Positions 31,976 through 44,100 of a DNA stretch of 64,000 bases are shown here, piece by piece. How positions within the stretch are numbered: the first letter of the stretch is position 1; the number at the start of each line of letters is the position of its first letter. Below the pieces are notes generated by a model. It did not search any database, had not been told where the DNA came from, and saw nothing but the letters and a program-made list of their open reading frames with translations. Source of the stretch: Carposina sasakii (Eukaryota; Arthropoda; Insecta; Lepidoptera; Carposinidae); NCBI GenBank assembly GCA_014607495.2, contig CP053153.1, forward strand, positions 124,001-188,000. The letters are read 5' to 3'. A program made the position numbers and the translations under genes.

Positions 31976-33214
31976 CGTAAGTACGTACCTAAGTTATAAT
32001 CATTTTTAGATTGATGCTCTGCGCCTCCATTATAAATATAGATAATAAATACCTAATAGTTTATGAATAATAAAGCACTCCGTATTTATAGATAAGTAAC
32101 TAAAAGTTAGGTAACAAACAGTAGATACCTACGTGTAAACAGGTCGGAACTAAGACGATGTCGTCACTCTGTGAATCAGGTGACGGTGCACGGTCGTGCG
32201 AGGCTCGAATGCATGTATAAAACTCGGGCGCTCGGTTGGCACATTTTACTACACAGTGGACCATGATGATGTACCCATTGCACCTGATGATACTCCTTCA
32301 CAAATATGTTCGTAAATAAGTATTCTCCATACAAAAAAACTAAGCGTTTTCCGACACTCACCGCTTGGGCTACTGAGTCCACCTATGATCCCTAGGCAGT
32401 ACCAAACTTATACCAATAGATGGCGCTACAAGTACCATTTTAGCAATATTTATAGTGAAATGAATTTACTAATTTACGCCGCGTGGTGCCGGCAGAGTAG
32501 TTTGTACCACCCCTCCCTGCCCGTGGGTATCGTACGGGGCGATTAAGGGTTTCCAGGAGGTGGGCAGCAGCGCCTCCCGTACTGACAACATAGTCCGAAA
32601 ATCATACTGCGGTCACCATGTAGCTCAGGCTGTCTGGACAAATCTTCAAAATAGCTCACATTTAACTAGGTCAATAGGGCACTTTATGTGACGGCTAAAC
32701 ACCCTTATTTTAGAATTTGTGACGCTACAGAATCTTAGATATTCGATCAAAAAGTTGTCCAGACGGCTTGAAAAACCACTTTTCGCAGGTCTCTCAATCT
32801 CGGTAACGGAAGTGATTTAGACGATTTTTTGCATATCAACGGGCGTCACATAAATTTGTGACAGGCATTGAGCTAAAAGTTTTGTGATACCTACGTGCAG
32901 CGGTTTTGTAGAAAAATGCAAAAAACAGTGTCCAGCCGGCTTGAATATACGTATAAAACTTCTGGCTGGACACTTCTGAAACTCAATAACGGGAGCGTTT
33001 TCGAATATGGTTCCTCTACTAACATTTAGTGACGCAATTTGTGACGGTAATAACGTTGGATTTAAGGTCGATATAATACACACTATAAATCGCACTACAA
33101 TAAATTATTCATCGATAACAATATCTTAAATTGATGTCAAAATTCGATATTTTTAACATCAAAATACAGTCATGCTCGACGCTATCGATTGTTACCGATG
33201 GACATGTTCGCATT
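31976..33214. other. Intergenic DNA with LINE-tail and other repeat remnants
   Basis: No gene. At 32480-32600, CACCCCTCCCTGCCCGTGGG and TATCGTACGGGGCGATTAAG resemble the 3' region of a lepidopteran LINE. The stretch 32640-33110 has repeated motifs (GTGACGCTACAG, CGGGCGTCAC, TGTCCAGCCGGCTTGAA versus CCAGACGGCTTGAA) suggesting an old foldback-like repeat. Confidence 0.45.
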
Positions 33215-33365
33215 TTTATCTATCATATCGTATCGTGACGTGTAACGTTACCGGCATGGTTATGTTCGCTGTATCGATAAAATTCAACATGGCGGCTATA
33301 TTTATCGTATTTTGACAGCTAGGTATCGATAACTTATCATATCGTGTATCGTTGGCCGTGCTAGC
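33215..33365. repeat. ATCGTATCG / ATGGCGGC dispersed repeat, copy 2
   Basis: ATCATATCGTATCGTGACG, AACATGGCGGCTATATTTAT, CGTATTTTGACAGCTAG and ATCATATCGTGTATCG occur in the same order as at 19680-19812. Confidence 0.55.
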
Positions 33366-33432
33366 CGGGCTGATGGTCTACGGCCTTCGAAATGTGTTAA
33401 AATTTTTGTGACGCCCGTTGTTATGCAAAAAA

Positions 33433-34501
33433 TGTGTGCGTACGCCCAGCAAAAAGTATCGCCTTTTTAAGAATTTAATGATGCAGATAATTAGTGCCTT
33501 ATATCGTGTAAATGTGCCCGAAATTTTAATTTGTGCATCCAACGGCTTCAGAGTTATTTTAGAAAAACTGATTCTGCTGCACGAACGTTCGCCCAGCAAT
33601 TTTTTTTAAATTGATGGGTCTAGCAGTATATTAAATATGCAAAAAGATAGCTTAAATACGAGCATAAATGTGCTGTGAAAGCCAAATTTGTACCTCTGAA
33701 CATTTCAGAGATATTTCATTTTTTGCTGGGCGAACGTTTTGGCGATTGCTATATTTTGGAAATGGTTAATCGCACAGTCGTGATTTTTTGTATACAGATA
33801 CTGTAAATTTGTGCATATTTGTGCCGGAATTTTCATTAACGTGACTATATATATATATATAAGCTAGTTCACAGAAAATTAGTGTTTTCGTATTCTAAGT
33901 AATTTTACTCGAGATAACCTCAAAAAAAAGACAAAATCGTTAAGAACTCGCCAATGATATGTAGTAGGCCGGCGAAACTTTACAGGACCGAGTGAATATA
34001 TAATGGGTACCAGTCGGCACTAACTAGTCTTTGGTCTTGTCCGTTCAAGAGCCAGAGCATTTTTCCATTTTATAGGAAATAAAGTAATCGCTCCTGAACC
34101 ATGGTAGTCACGTTAATGAAAATTGCGGCACAAATATCTGTATGCAAAAAAAAAAACGACTGCGGTTAACCGTTTCCAAAATATAGCAATCGCCAAAACG
34201 TTCGCCCAGCAAAAAACGAAATATCTCTGAAATGTTCAGAGGCACAAATTTGGCTTTCACGGCACATTTATGCTCGTATTTAAGCTATCATGCATATTTA
34301 ATATACAGCTAGACCCATCAATTTCAAAAAAAAATTCTGAGCGAACGTTCGTGCAGCAGAATCAGTTTTTCTTAAATAACTCTGTAGCAGTTTGATGCAC
34401 AAATTTAAAATTTCGGGCACATTTACACGATATAAGGCACTAATTATCTGCATCATTAAATTCTTAAAAAGGCGATACTTTTTGCTGGGCGTACGCACAC
34501 A
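33433..34501. mobile_element. 1.07-kb inverted-repeat (foldback-type) element
   Basis: Arms of about 400 bp face each other: left 33433 to about 33846 (start TGTGTGCGTACGCCCAGCAA, end TTCATTAACGTGACT), right about 34108-34501 (AGTCACGTTAATGAAAATTG to GTACGCACACA). The spacer is about 260 bp and starts with a TATATATATATA run. The arms differ at scattered bases. Flanks do not show a clean target duplication. The left flank (GTGACGCCCGTTGTTATGCA) is itself the reverse of sequence near 32826-32851, so the element lies inside an older repeat. Confidence 0.8.
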
Positions 34502-34539
34502 GCCTGAGCTACATAACCCGCCTGCCCAGCGTGGTGACT

Positions 34540-34640
34540 ATGGGCAAAAACCCCTCTGTGGCATTAGCCTTGTGGCGTGCTCTGGGGGAGGCCTACGTCC
34601 AGCAGTGGACGGCAATAAGTTAAAGAAGTAATCCTAATTA
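34540..34640 (+). repeat. RTE LINE 3' remnant
   Basis: TTGTGGCGTGCTCTGGGGGA, GGCCTACGTCCAGCAGTGGA and CGGCAATAAG correspond to the C-terminal coding end and 3' tail of lepidopteran RTE elements, also seen at 6870-6930. Confidence 0.7.
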
Positions 34641-35001
34641 GTATATTATACAATAAACCCATGTTAATTGCATTAACAGTCCGCATACCAATTTTAACTT
34701 TCTACAATGAAAATTGCGGATAGTAAATGGGGGGTTAGAAGGAGATAAAAAGTAGCCTATATCAATGTCTTTTAAAGAATTTAATTTATAGATTTAAAAT
34801 GAATAAGGTAAAAAGATCCGCCAAGAAGTAACGGATACGGATCTTTCTTTTGCTTCGGATATCCGCGGATACGGATCTCCGGCACATCACTAATTACACA
34901 CTACACACGTGCGCCCGAAGCGGGTCTCTGAAGCCTCAGTCGGCAGACCGAGGAGGGGTTGGAATGAAATAAAACACAATGCTTAGTTAATCCTTATATT
35001 C

Positions 35002-35131
35002 CTACTGTTGCGCCTGCTTGGCGGCGAGGCGCTTGTCGCGCTCCTCCGCGATGGAGAGCCGCACGCCCTTACCGCGCGGCAGCGAGATGTACGCCTTCGT
35101 GCCCTTGCCGATTATGAACACGTTGTTCAAC
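35002..35131 (-). CDS. RpS4: RpS4 last coding exon
   Basis: Encodes [20 protein letters not shown] followed by [22 protein letters not shown], stop TAG at 35002-35004. Acceptor GTCGCAG at 35132-35133. The first base completes the Arg codon begun 11.66 kb upstream at 46795. Confidence 0.95.
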
Positions 35132-38100
35132 CTGCGACCAGACAAGGGAGCCGTCAGAACTTGCAAGTACCTAGCAGAGCCGAAGCCATGCGACAGCGAA
35201 CATTGCAAGTGTGACGAGTCTTCCTCCCTCGCCCGCGCACTCACGATCTATTTTCGCTATCGCATTACTTCGGTTTTGCTACTAAAAGTAATGTGAACAG
35301 TCCTGTGGAGCCTCTTTAAGATGGACATTGACGATCAGTTTGGGGTGACGGTCAATGGCCACCTTTATAAACATAATAATTATTACATATTTTCGCCAAT
35401 AGCATATCTCTGCTGCAAAACCGCCCAAGGGAAATAGATAAAGAAAAATATAGTTAAATGTATGGTTAAAAATGCCTTAGGAACATGCATGCAAGAATCC
35501 GAAAGAACGAAATCAGGTTTTTTATTAGGCACAGTTTTGTGTATTATTGTCATCAATAGTTAATAGAAAAATAGTTTACTACTCAATTCAATAGTACCTA
35601 CCTACTCATATAAAGTTTGCACTATAAAAAACCTAAAGAGGCCGATTTCGCAAACACAAAACTGAACTTTATAGTAGGATACTTATATCAATATGGAAAA
35701 ACGTCAAACTTCACTCATATCTTACAAGTATTCTAAATGTTGACAAACAATGCTTCTTCGAAAATTAGATTTCAATCTTCAAAAAAAAAAAACGGGGTAT
35801 ACATACGGACAGGACAAGACAATACTGCGGTTTCGTTATAATTTCGCAGCAAGTGTGCTAAAGCCACCAGTAAACGGAACCGTTGTAGCATCGCGGTGCG
35901 AAGCAACATTTACTTTACGTTCAAAATTCGTTATAATTTTTCAGCAAAGGTGTGCCATGGCCACCAGTAAACGGAACCGTTTGCATCCTCAAGCGTTACT
36001 TAATACAGTATTTAAGTGGTAAGTAAAATTATTGTTTTGCACATTCAGTTGAGGCTGGAAAATGATTGCCATTGATATGATCACACTGTTACTATAATTA
36101 CTGTTAGAAACTTGCTACAATATAAAACTTCTTACAAATTAGATTATTTATTTTTTAAACTCCCAATCTGACGTTCAACCAAAGATGTGCTATGTACTAC
36201 AGATGCGTGTGATACCTATCTTATTATTTGGTGCAGATGTCAATGAATGTGATTGGTAGATATCAGATATTATAGCAACATAGCTTAGCACATCTCTGGT
36301 GAAACAATACAAATATTGCACATGAGGAAGATAGCAAGAAATAGGTAGCTAGTAAATATCTAGGTACATACTTCTCTGAATGTGTTGGCCCTAACCATAG
36401 CATTGAAGCAGATAATTATTACAAAATAGCCTACTTACACCAAGTCTCAGACAGAATTAGTCTATGATAATAGAAATCTGTTATTTATTTACGTCAAAAA
36501 TAGCATTATACTAATCATGTGTTAAGATTTATTTATTACTAGTGGACGCCCACATGATTGTGTGATGTTTGATACAATAAATCAACTAAACTTTAACATA
36601 AACCATCACATGGTAAGAAGTAAAATCTATATAGGCAACCTAGAAACAAAAGGAAGCATTATGGAACAAATTATACACCGATAATACCTATGCAAATACC
36701 AGAGGACCTACTGAAACCACTAAAAGAGAACGAGTATTCAAGAAAAATATGATCTACGGTGTTCAAACCAAATAATCCAAACAATCTACAAAAACTCCAC
36801 AGCTGAAATACAAACAGAAAAAATTGGAGAGATCTCTGCTGTGTTAGAACATGTATTTAGAAAATTGGACTGGGACACATACGGATTGAATATAAACAGT
36901 GAAAAATTGAATCACCTGAGATTTGCAGATGACCTAATTATATTAAGTGATAAGTCTGAGAATCTACAAGTAATGTTACAACAGCTAGCAGAAGAAAGCG
37001 AGCAAGTCCATGAATACTGAGAAAATTAAACTAATGACAAATAGGACACCAGAAACAATTAAAGTCAAAAACATTCCTACAGAATATGTGGATCAGTACA
37101 CTTATTTAGGCCAAATAATCTCACCAGAGGATCAAACACAGAAAGAAATAGAATCGAGAATAGGCAAGTCTTGGAAAAGGTACTGGTCACTCAAGGAGGT
37201 GATGAAAAATCCACATTTCTCAATGAAGGAGAAAAAGAAAGTTTTTAATACTTGTGTACTACCATGTATGACTTACGGTTGCCAAATATGGGCTCTAACT
37301 CTATAAAAGTATGCCAGAATAGGATGGAGAGAAGCATGCTAAACATTAAACTTAAAGACAAAATTAAATTGTGACATAAGGGAAAAAACAGAGGTAGCAG
37401 ATGTGACATACACAATTAGGAAACTAAAATGGAAATGGATTGGTCATATAATAAGGAGTAGGAAAAACAAATGGTCAAGAGATATTTCCCTCGAGACGGG
37501 AAAAGAGATTCCTCTCAGAAAGAGAAAAAGATAGAAAGGGAAGACGAAATCAGGGAAGTCGCTGGGGCAATCTGGAGAAGGACAGCTAGAGATAGGGGGA
37601 GGCCTTTGCCAAGGTGAAGCTGGCAAAGATTAGTTAAGCGAAACACTATTGATACTTTTTTTCTATTACTGTATTTGGACGTGGACGCCCGAGACTTCGT
37701 CCGCGTGGACGGCAGAAAAAAATGTCGAAATTATTCGGGATAAAAAGTAGCCTATATGTAAATTCAGGGTGTCGGCTATCTCCATACCAAATTTTATTAA
37801 AATCGGTCCACCCGTTTTTACGTGAAAGAGTAACAATCCATCCATGATCCATTTCTCGTTAATAATATTAGTAGGACGTGCCTTGGTGCAAGTAGGCTTT
37901 ATTGTAATACAGATTGAACCACATATCCAACATGATTAGGTACACGTCATGTGGTGCATGTGGACTTAATATACTTAAACTTGAAGGTCGTACAAAGAGG
38001 TGTGTTTACTGCGTTTCTAAGTCCCAGAAAAATCAAGCAAACATAGTTAATAATGTAAATTTATTTACTTTTTAAAGAAACTCTGACAATGAATATGCAT

Positions 38101-41100
38101 TCTTTACATAATCATTCAGACCTAGTGCTATTTCAAAGATTAAATTTGGCAAACCATCTTGTTTTATAGACGAAGAGAAAAACATAAAAAACGTTGATGT
38201 GCCAAGGTTATGGTGTCCGTGAACTTAGCAGCTCATTTACCAGCAGCTCAAAAATAAATCTGAGTTCTATTCTAGTGCAGGTGAGTTCTACAGTTCCTGA
38301 TACCTTTTATAAATAGTTCTGGCATTTTTACCCTGAAAAACTTAAATTGAAAAAATGAGCTGCTAACTTCCCGTAGCAGATCACTTTTCAGTTAATGAAA
38401 AAAAAATGAGAGTTCTATTAGCAAACAGGTGAGTTCTATAGTTCCTGATACTTTTTACAAATAGTTCTGCCCTTTTTCCATGAAAAACGTCAACTGAAAA
38501 ATGAGCTGCTAACTTCCCGTAGCAGATCACTTTACAGCAAATCAAATTTTAATGGGTGTTATATTCACATGCAGCTCAGTTCTACAGTTCTTGATAGTTA
38601 TTATAAAGAGTTCTGTTGTTTTAACCTCTAAAAACGTCAATTCCTGATAATCTGATAACTTTCCATAGAAAATCAATTCACAGCGGATCATGTAAGTTTA
38701 TCGTTCCAAACAATTTTTAATTAATAACTCTTTCACAATATATTATTCCGTAGCAGACCTGCAACCTGATACTAAAATCAAGCCCAGAACTCACGTAAAA
38801 GTTCCAGCAGCTCACACCTGAATGTAGAAAATACAAAAAGTATGCACAAACTTTTCAATCGTTCAAAAAAAAATCTCAAAGCTTCTCAACAGCCAGAACT
38901 CTTTTGTTTTCCATAGACCTGGAGTAGACCTACAACATGATACTAAAATCAAGCCCAGAACTCACGTAAAAGTTCCAGCAACTCACACCTGAATGTAGAA
39001 AATACAAAAAGTATATAAAAAAACATTCAATCGTTAAAAAAAAATATCTCAAAGCTTCTCAACAGCCAGAACTCTTTTGTTTTCCATAGACCTGGAGTAG
39101 ACCTGCAACCTGATACTAAAATCAAGCCCAGAACTCACGTAAAAGTTCCAGCAGCTCACACCTGAATGTAGAAAATACAAAAAGTATGCACAAACTTTTC
39201 AATCGTTCAAAAAAAAATGTCAAAGCTTCTCAACAGCCAGAACTCTTTTGTTTTCCATAGACCTGGAGTAGACCTGCAACCTGATACTAAAATCAAGCCC
39301 AGAACTCACGTAAAACTTCCAGCAGCTCACACCTGAATGTAGAAAATACAAAAAGTATATAAAAACACATTCAATCGGTCAAAAAAAAATCTCAAAGCTT
39401 CTCAACAGCCAGAACTCTTTTGTTTTCCATAGACCTGGAGTAGACCTGCAACCTGATACTAAAATCAAGCCCAGAACTCACGTAAAAGTTCCAGCAGCTC
39501 ACACCTGAATGTAGAAAATACAAAAAGTATGCACAAACTTTTCAATCGTTCAAAAAAAAATGTCAAAGCTTCTCAACAGCCAGAACTCTTTTGTTTTCCA
39601 TAGACCTGGAGTAGACCTACAACCTGATACTAAAATCAAGCCAAGAACTCACGTAAAAGTTCCAGCAGCTCACACCTGAATGTAGAAAATACAAAAAGTA
39701 TGCACAAACTTTTCAATCGTTCAAAAAAAAATCTCAAAGCTTCTCAACAGCCAGAACTCTTTTGTTTTCCATAGACCTAGAGTAGACCTGCAACCTGATA
39801 CTAAAATCAAGCCCAGAACTCACGTAAAAGTTCCAGCAGCTCACACCTGAATGTAGAAAATACAAAAAGTATGCACAAACTTTTCAATCGTTCAAAAAAA
39901 AATCTCAAAGCTTCTCAACAGCCAGAACTCTTTTGTTTTCCAAAGACCTTGAGTAGGCCTGCAATCTGATACTAAAATCAAGCCCAGAACTCACGTAAAA
40001 GTTCCAGCAGCTCACACCTGAATGTAGAAAATACAAAAAGTATATAAAAACACATTCAATCGGTAAAAAAAAAATCTCAAAGCTTCTCAACAGCCGGAAC
40101 TCTTTTGTTTTCCATAGACCTGGAGTAGACCTACAATCTGATACTAAAATCAAGCCCAGAACTCACGTAAAAGTTCCAGCAGCTCACACCTGAATGTAGA
40201 AAATACAAAAAGTATGCACAAACTTTTCAATCGTTCAAAAAAAATCTCAAAGCTTCTCAACAGCCAGAACTCTTTTGTTTTCCATAGACCTGGAGTAGAC
40301 CTGCAACCTGATACTAAAATCAAGCTCAGAACTCACGTAAAAGTTCCAGCAGCTCACACCTGAATGTAGAAAATACAAAAAGTATGCACAAACTTTTCAA
40401 TCGTTCAAAAAAAAATCTCAAAGCTTCTCAACAGCCAGAACTCTTTTGTTTTCCAAAGACCTTGAGTAGACCTGCAACCTGATACTAAAATCAAGCCCAG
40501 AACTCACGTAAAAGTTCCAGCAGCTCACACCTGAATGTAGAAAATACAAAAAGTATATAAAAAATCTTTCAATCGTTCAAAAAAAATATCTCAAAGCTTC
40601 TCAACAGCCAGAACTCTTTTGTTTTCCATAGACCTGGAGTAGACCTGCAACCTGATACTAAAATCAAGCCCAGAACTCACGTAAAAGTTCCAGCAGCTCA
40701 CACCTGAATGTAGAAAATACAAAAAGTATGCACAAACTTTTCAATCGTTCAAAAAAAAATGTCAAAGCTTCTCAACAGCCAGAACTCTTTTGTTTTCCAT
40801 AGACCTGGAGTAGACCTACAACCTGATACTAAAATCAAGCCCAGAACTCACGTAAAAGTTCCAGCAGCTCACACCTGAATATTTTTTTTGAACGATTGAA
40901 TGTTTTTTTATATACTTTTTGTATTTTCTACATTCAGGTGTGAGCTGCTGGAACTTTTACGTTAGTTCTGGGCTTGATTTTAGTATCAGGTTGTAGGTCT
41001 ACTCCAGGTCTATGGAAAACAAAAGAGTTCTGGCTGTTGAGAAGCTTTGACATTTTTTTTTGAACGATTGAAAAGTTTGTGCATACTTTTTGTATTTTCT

Positions 41101-44100
41101 ACATTCAGGTGTGAGCTGCTGGAACTTTTACGTGAGTTCTGGGCTTGATTTTAGTATCAGATTGTAGGTCTACTCCAGGTCTATGGAAAACAAAAGAGTT
41201 CCGGCTGTTGAGAAGCTTTGAGATTTTTTTTTTACCGATTGAATGTGTTTTTATATACTTTTTGTATTTTCTACATTCAGGTGTGAGCTGCTGGAACTTT
41301 TACGTGAGTTCTGGGCTTGATTTTAGTATCAGGTTGCAGGTCTACTCAAGGTCTTTGGAAAACAAAAGAGTTCTGGCTGTTGAGAAGCTTTGAGATTTTT
41401 TTTTGAACGATTGAAAAGTTTGTGCATACTTTTTGTATTTTCTACATTCAGGTGTGAGCTGCTGGAACTTTTACGTGAGTTCTGAGCTTGATTTTAGTAT
41501 CAGGTTGCAGGTCTACTCCAGGTCTATGGAAAATAAAAGAGTTCTGGCTGTTGAGAAGATTTGAGATATTTTTTTTGAACGATTGAAAGATTTTTTATAT
41601 ACTTTTTGTATTTTCTACATTCAGGTGTGAGCTGCTGGAACTTTTACGTGAGTTCTGGGCTTGATTTTAGTATCAGGTTGCAGGTCTACTCAAGGTCTTT
41701 GGAAAACAAAAGAGTTCTGGCTGTTGAGAAGCTTTGAGATTTTTTTTTTGAACGATTGAAAAGTTTGTGCATACTTTTTGTATTTTCTACATTCAGGTGT
41801 GAGCTGCTGGAACTTTTACGTGAGTTCTGGGCTTGATTTTAGTATCAGGTTGCAGGTCTACTCCAGGTCTATGGAAAACAAAAGAGTTCTGGCTGTTGAG
41901 AAGCTTTGAGATTTTTTTTGACCGATTGAATGTGTTTTTATATACTTTTTGTATTTTCTACATTCAGGTGTGAGCTGCTGGAATTTTTACGTGAGTTCTG
42001 GGCTTGATTTTAGTATCAGGTTGCAGGTCTACTCCAGGTCTATGGAAAACAAAAGAGTTCTGGCTGTGGAGAAGCTTTGAGATTTTTTTTTGAACGATTG
42101 AAAAGTTTGTGCATACTTTTTGTATTTTCTACATTCAGGTGTGAGCTGCTGGAACTTTTACGTGAGTTCTGGGCTTGATTTTAGTATCAGGTTGCAGGTC
42201 TACTCCAGGTCTATGGAAAACAAAAGAGTTCTGGTTGTTGAGAAGCTTTGAGGTATTTTTTTTGAACGATAGAAAGTTTTTTTATATACTTTTTGTATTT
42301 TCTACATTCAGGTGTGAGCTGCTGGAACTTTTACGTGAGTTCTGGGCTTGATTTTAAAATCAGGTTGCAGGTCTACTCCAGGTCTATGGAAAACAAAAGA
42401 GTTCCGGCTGTTGAGAAGCTTTGAGATTTTTTTTTTACCGATTGAATGTGTTTTTATATACTTTTTGTATTTTCTACATTCAGGTGTGAGCTGCTGGAAC
42501 TTTTACGTGAGTTCTGGGCTTGATTTTAGTATCAGGTTGTAGGTCTACTCCAGGTCTATGGAAAACAAAAGAGTTCTGGCTGTTGAGAAGCTTTGACATT
42601 TTTTTTTGAACGATTGAAAAGTTTGTGCATACTTTTTGTATTTTCTACATTCAGGTGTGAGCTGCTGGAACTTTTACGTGAGTTCTGGGCTTGATTTTAG
42701 TATCAGGTTGCAGGTCTACTCCAGGTCTATGGAAAACAAAAGAGTTCTGGCTGTTGAGAAGCTTTGAGATATTTTTTTTGAACGATTGAAAGATTTTTTA
42801 TATACTTTTTGTATTTTCTACATTCAGGTGTGAGCTGCTGGAACTTTTACGTGAGTTCTGGGCTTGATTTTAGTATCAGGTTGCAGGTCTACTCAAGGTC
42901 TTTGGAAAACAAAAGAGTTCTGGCTGTTGAGAAGCTTTGACATTTTTTTTTGAACGATTGAAAAGTTTGTGCATACTTTTTGTATTTTCTACATTCAGGT
43001 GTGAGCTGCTGGAACTTTTACGTGAGTTCTGAGCTTGATTTTAGTATCAGGTTGCAGGTCTACTCCAGGTCTATGGAAAACAAAAGTGTTCTGGCTGTTG
43101 AGAAGCTTTGAGATATTTTTTTTGAACGATTGAAAGTTTTTTTATATACTTTTTGTATTTTCTACATTCAGGTGTGAGCTGCTGGAACTTTTACGTGAGT
43201 TCTGGGCTTGATTTTAGTATCAGGTTGCAGGTCTACTCCAGGTCTATGGAAAACAAAAGAGTTCTGGTTGTTGAGAAGCTTTGAGATATTTTTTTTGAAC
43301 GATTGAAAGTTTTTTTTATATACTTTTTGTATTTTCTACATTCAGGTGTGAGCTGCTGGAACTTTTACGTGAGTTCTGGGCTTGATTTTAGTATCAGGTT
43401 GCAGGTCTACTCCAGGTCTATGGAAAACAAAAGAGTTCTGGCTGTTGAGAAGCTTTGACATTTTTTTTTGAACGATTGAAAAGTTTGTGCATACTTTTTG
43501 TATTTTCTACATTCAGGTGTGAGCTGCTGGAACTTTTACGTGAGTTCTGGGCTTGATTTTAGTATCAGGTTGTAGGTCTACTCCAGGTCTATGGAAAACA
43601 AAAGAGTTCTGGCTGTTGAGAAGCTTTGAGATATTTTTTTTGAACGATTGAAAGTTTTTTTATATACTTTTTGTATTTTCTACATTCAGGTGTGAGCTGC
43701 TGGAACTTTTACGTGAGTTCTGGGCTTGATTTTAGTATCAGGTTGCAGGTCTACTCAAGGTCTTTGGAAAACAAAAGAGTTCTGGCTGTTGAGAAGCTTT
43801 GAGATTTTTTTTGAACGATTGAAAAGTTTGTGCATACTTTTTGTATTTTCTACATTCAGGTGTGAGCTGCTGGAACTTTTACGTGAGTTCTGGGCTTGAT
43901 TTTAGTATCAGGTTGCAGGTCTACTCCAGGTCTTTGGAAAACAAAAGAGTTCTGGCTGTTGAGAAGCTTTGAGATTTTTTTTGAACGATTGAAAAGTTTG
44001 TGCATACTTTTTGTATTTTCTACATTCAGGTGTGAGCTGCTGGAACTTTTACGTGAGTTCTGGGCTTGATTTTAGTATCAGGTTGCAGGTCTACTCCAGG

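Noticed and set aside
35750..36022. A 90-codon frame in the last RpS4 intron
   Set aside because: It spans a diverged 95-bp tandem duplication in intron DNA, with no recognisable protein family.
37930..38090. Cys-containing short frame (TSCGACGL...RCVYC) resembling a piggyBac C-terminal finger
   Set aside because: Too short, with only a few cysteines in a plausible spacing; no other piggyBac sequence is nearby.
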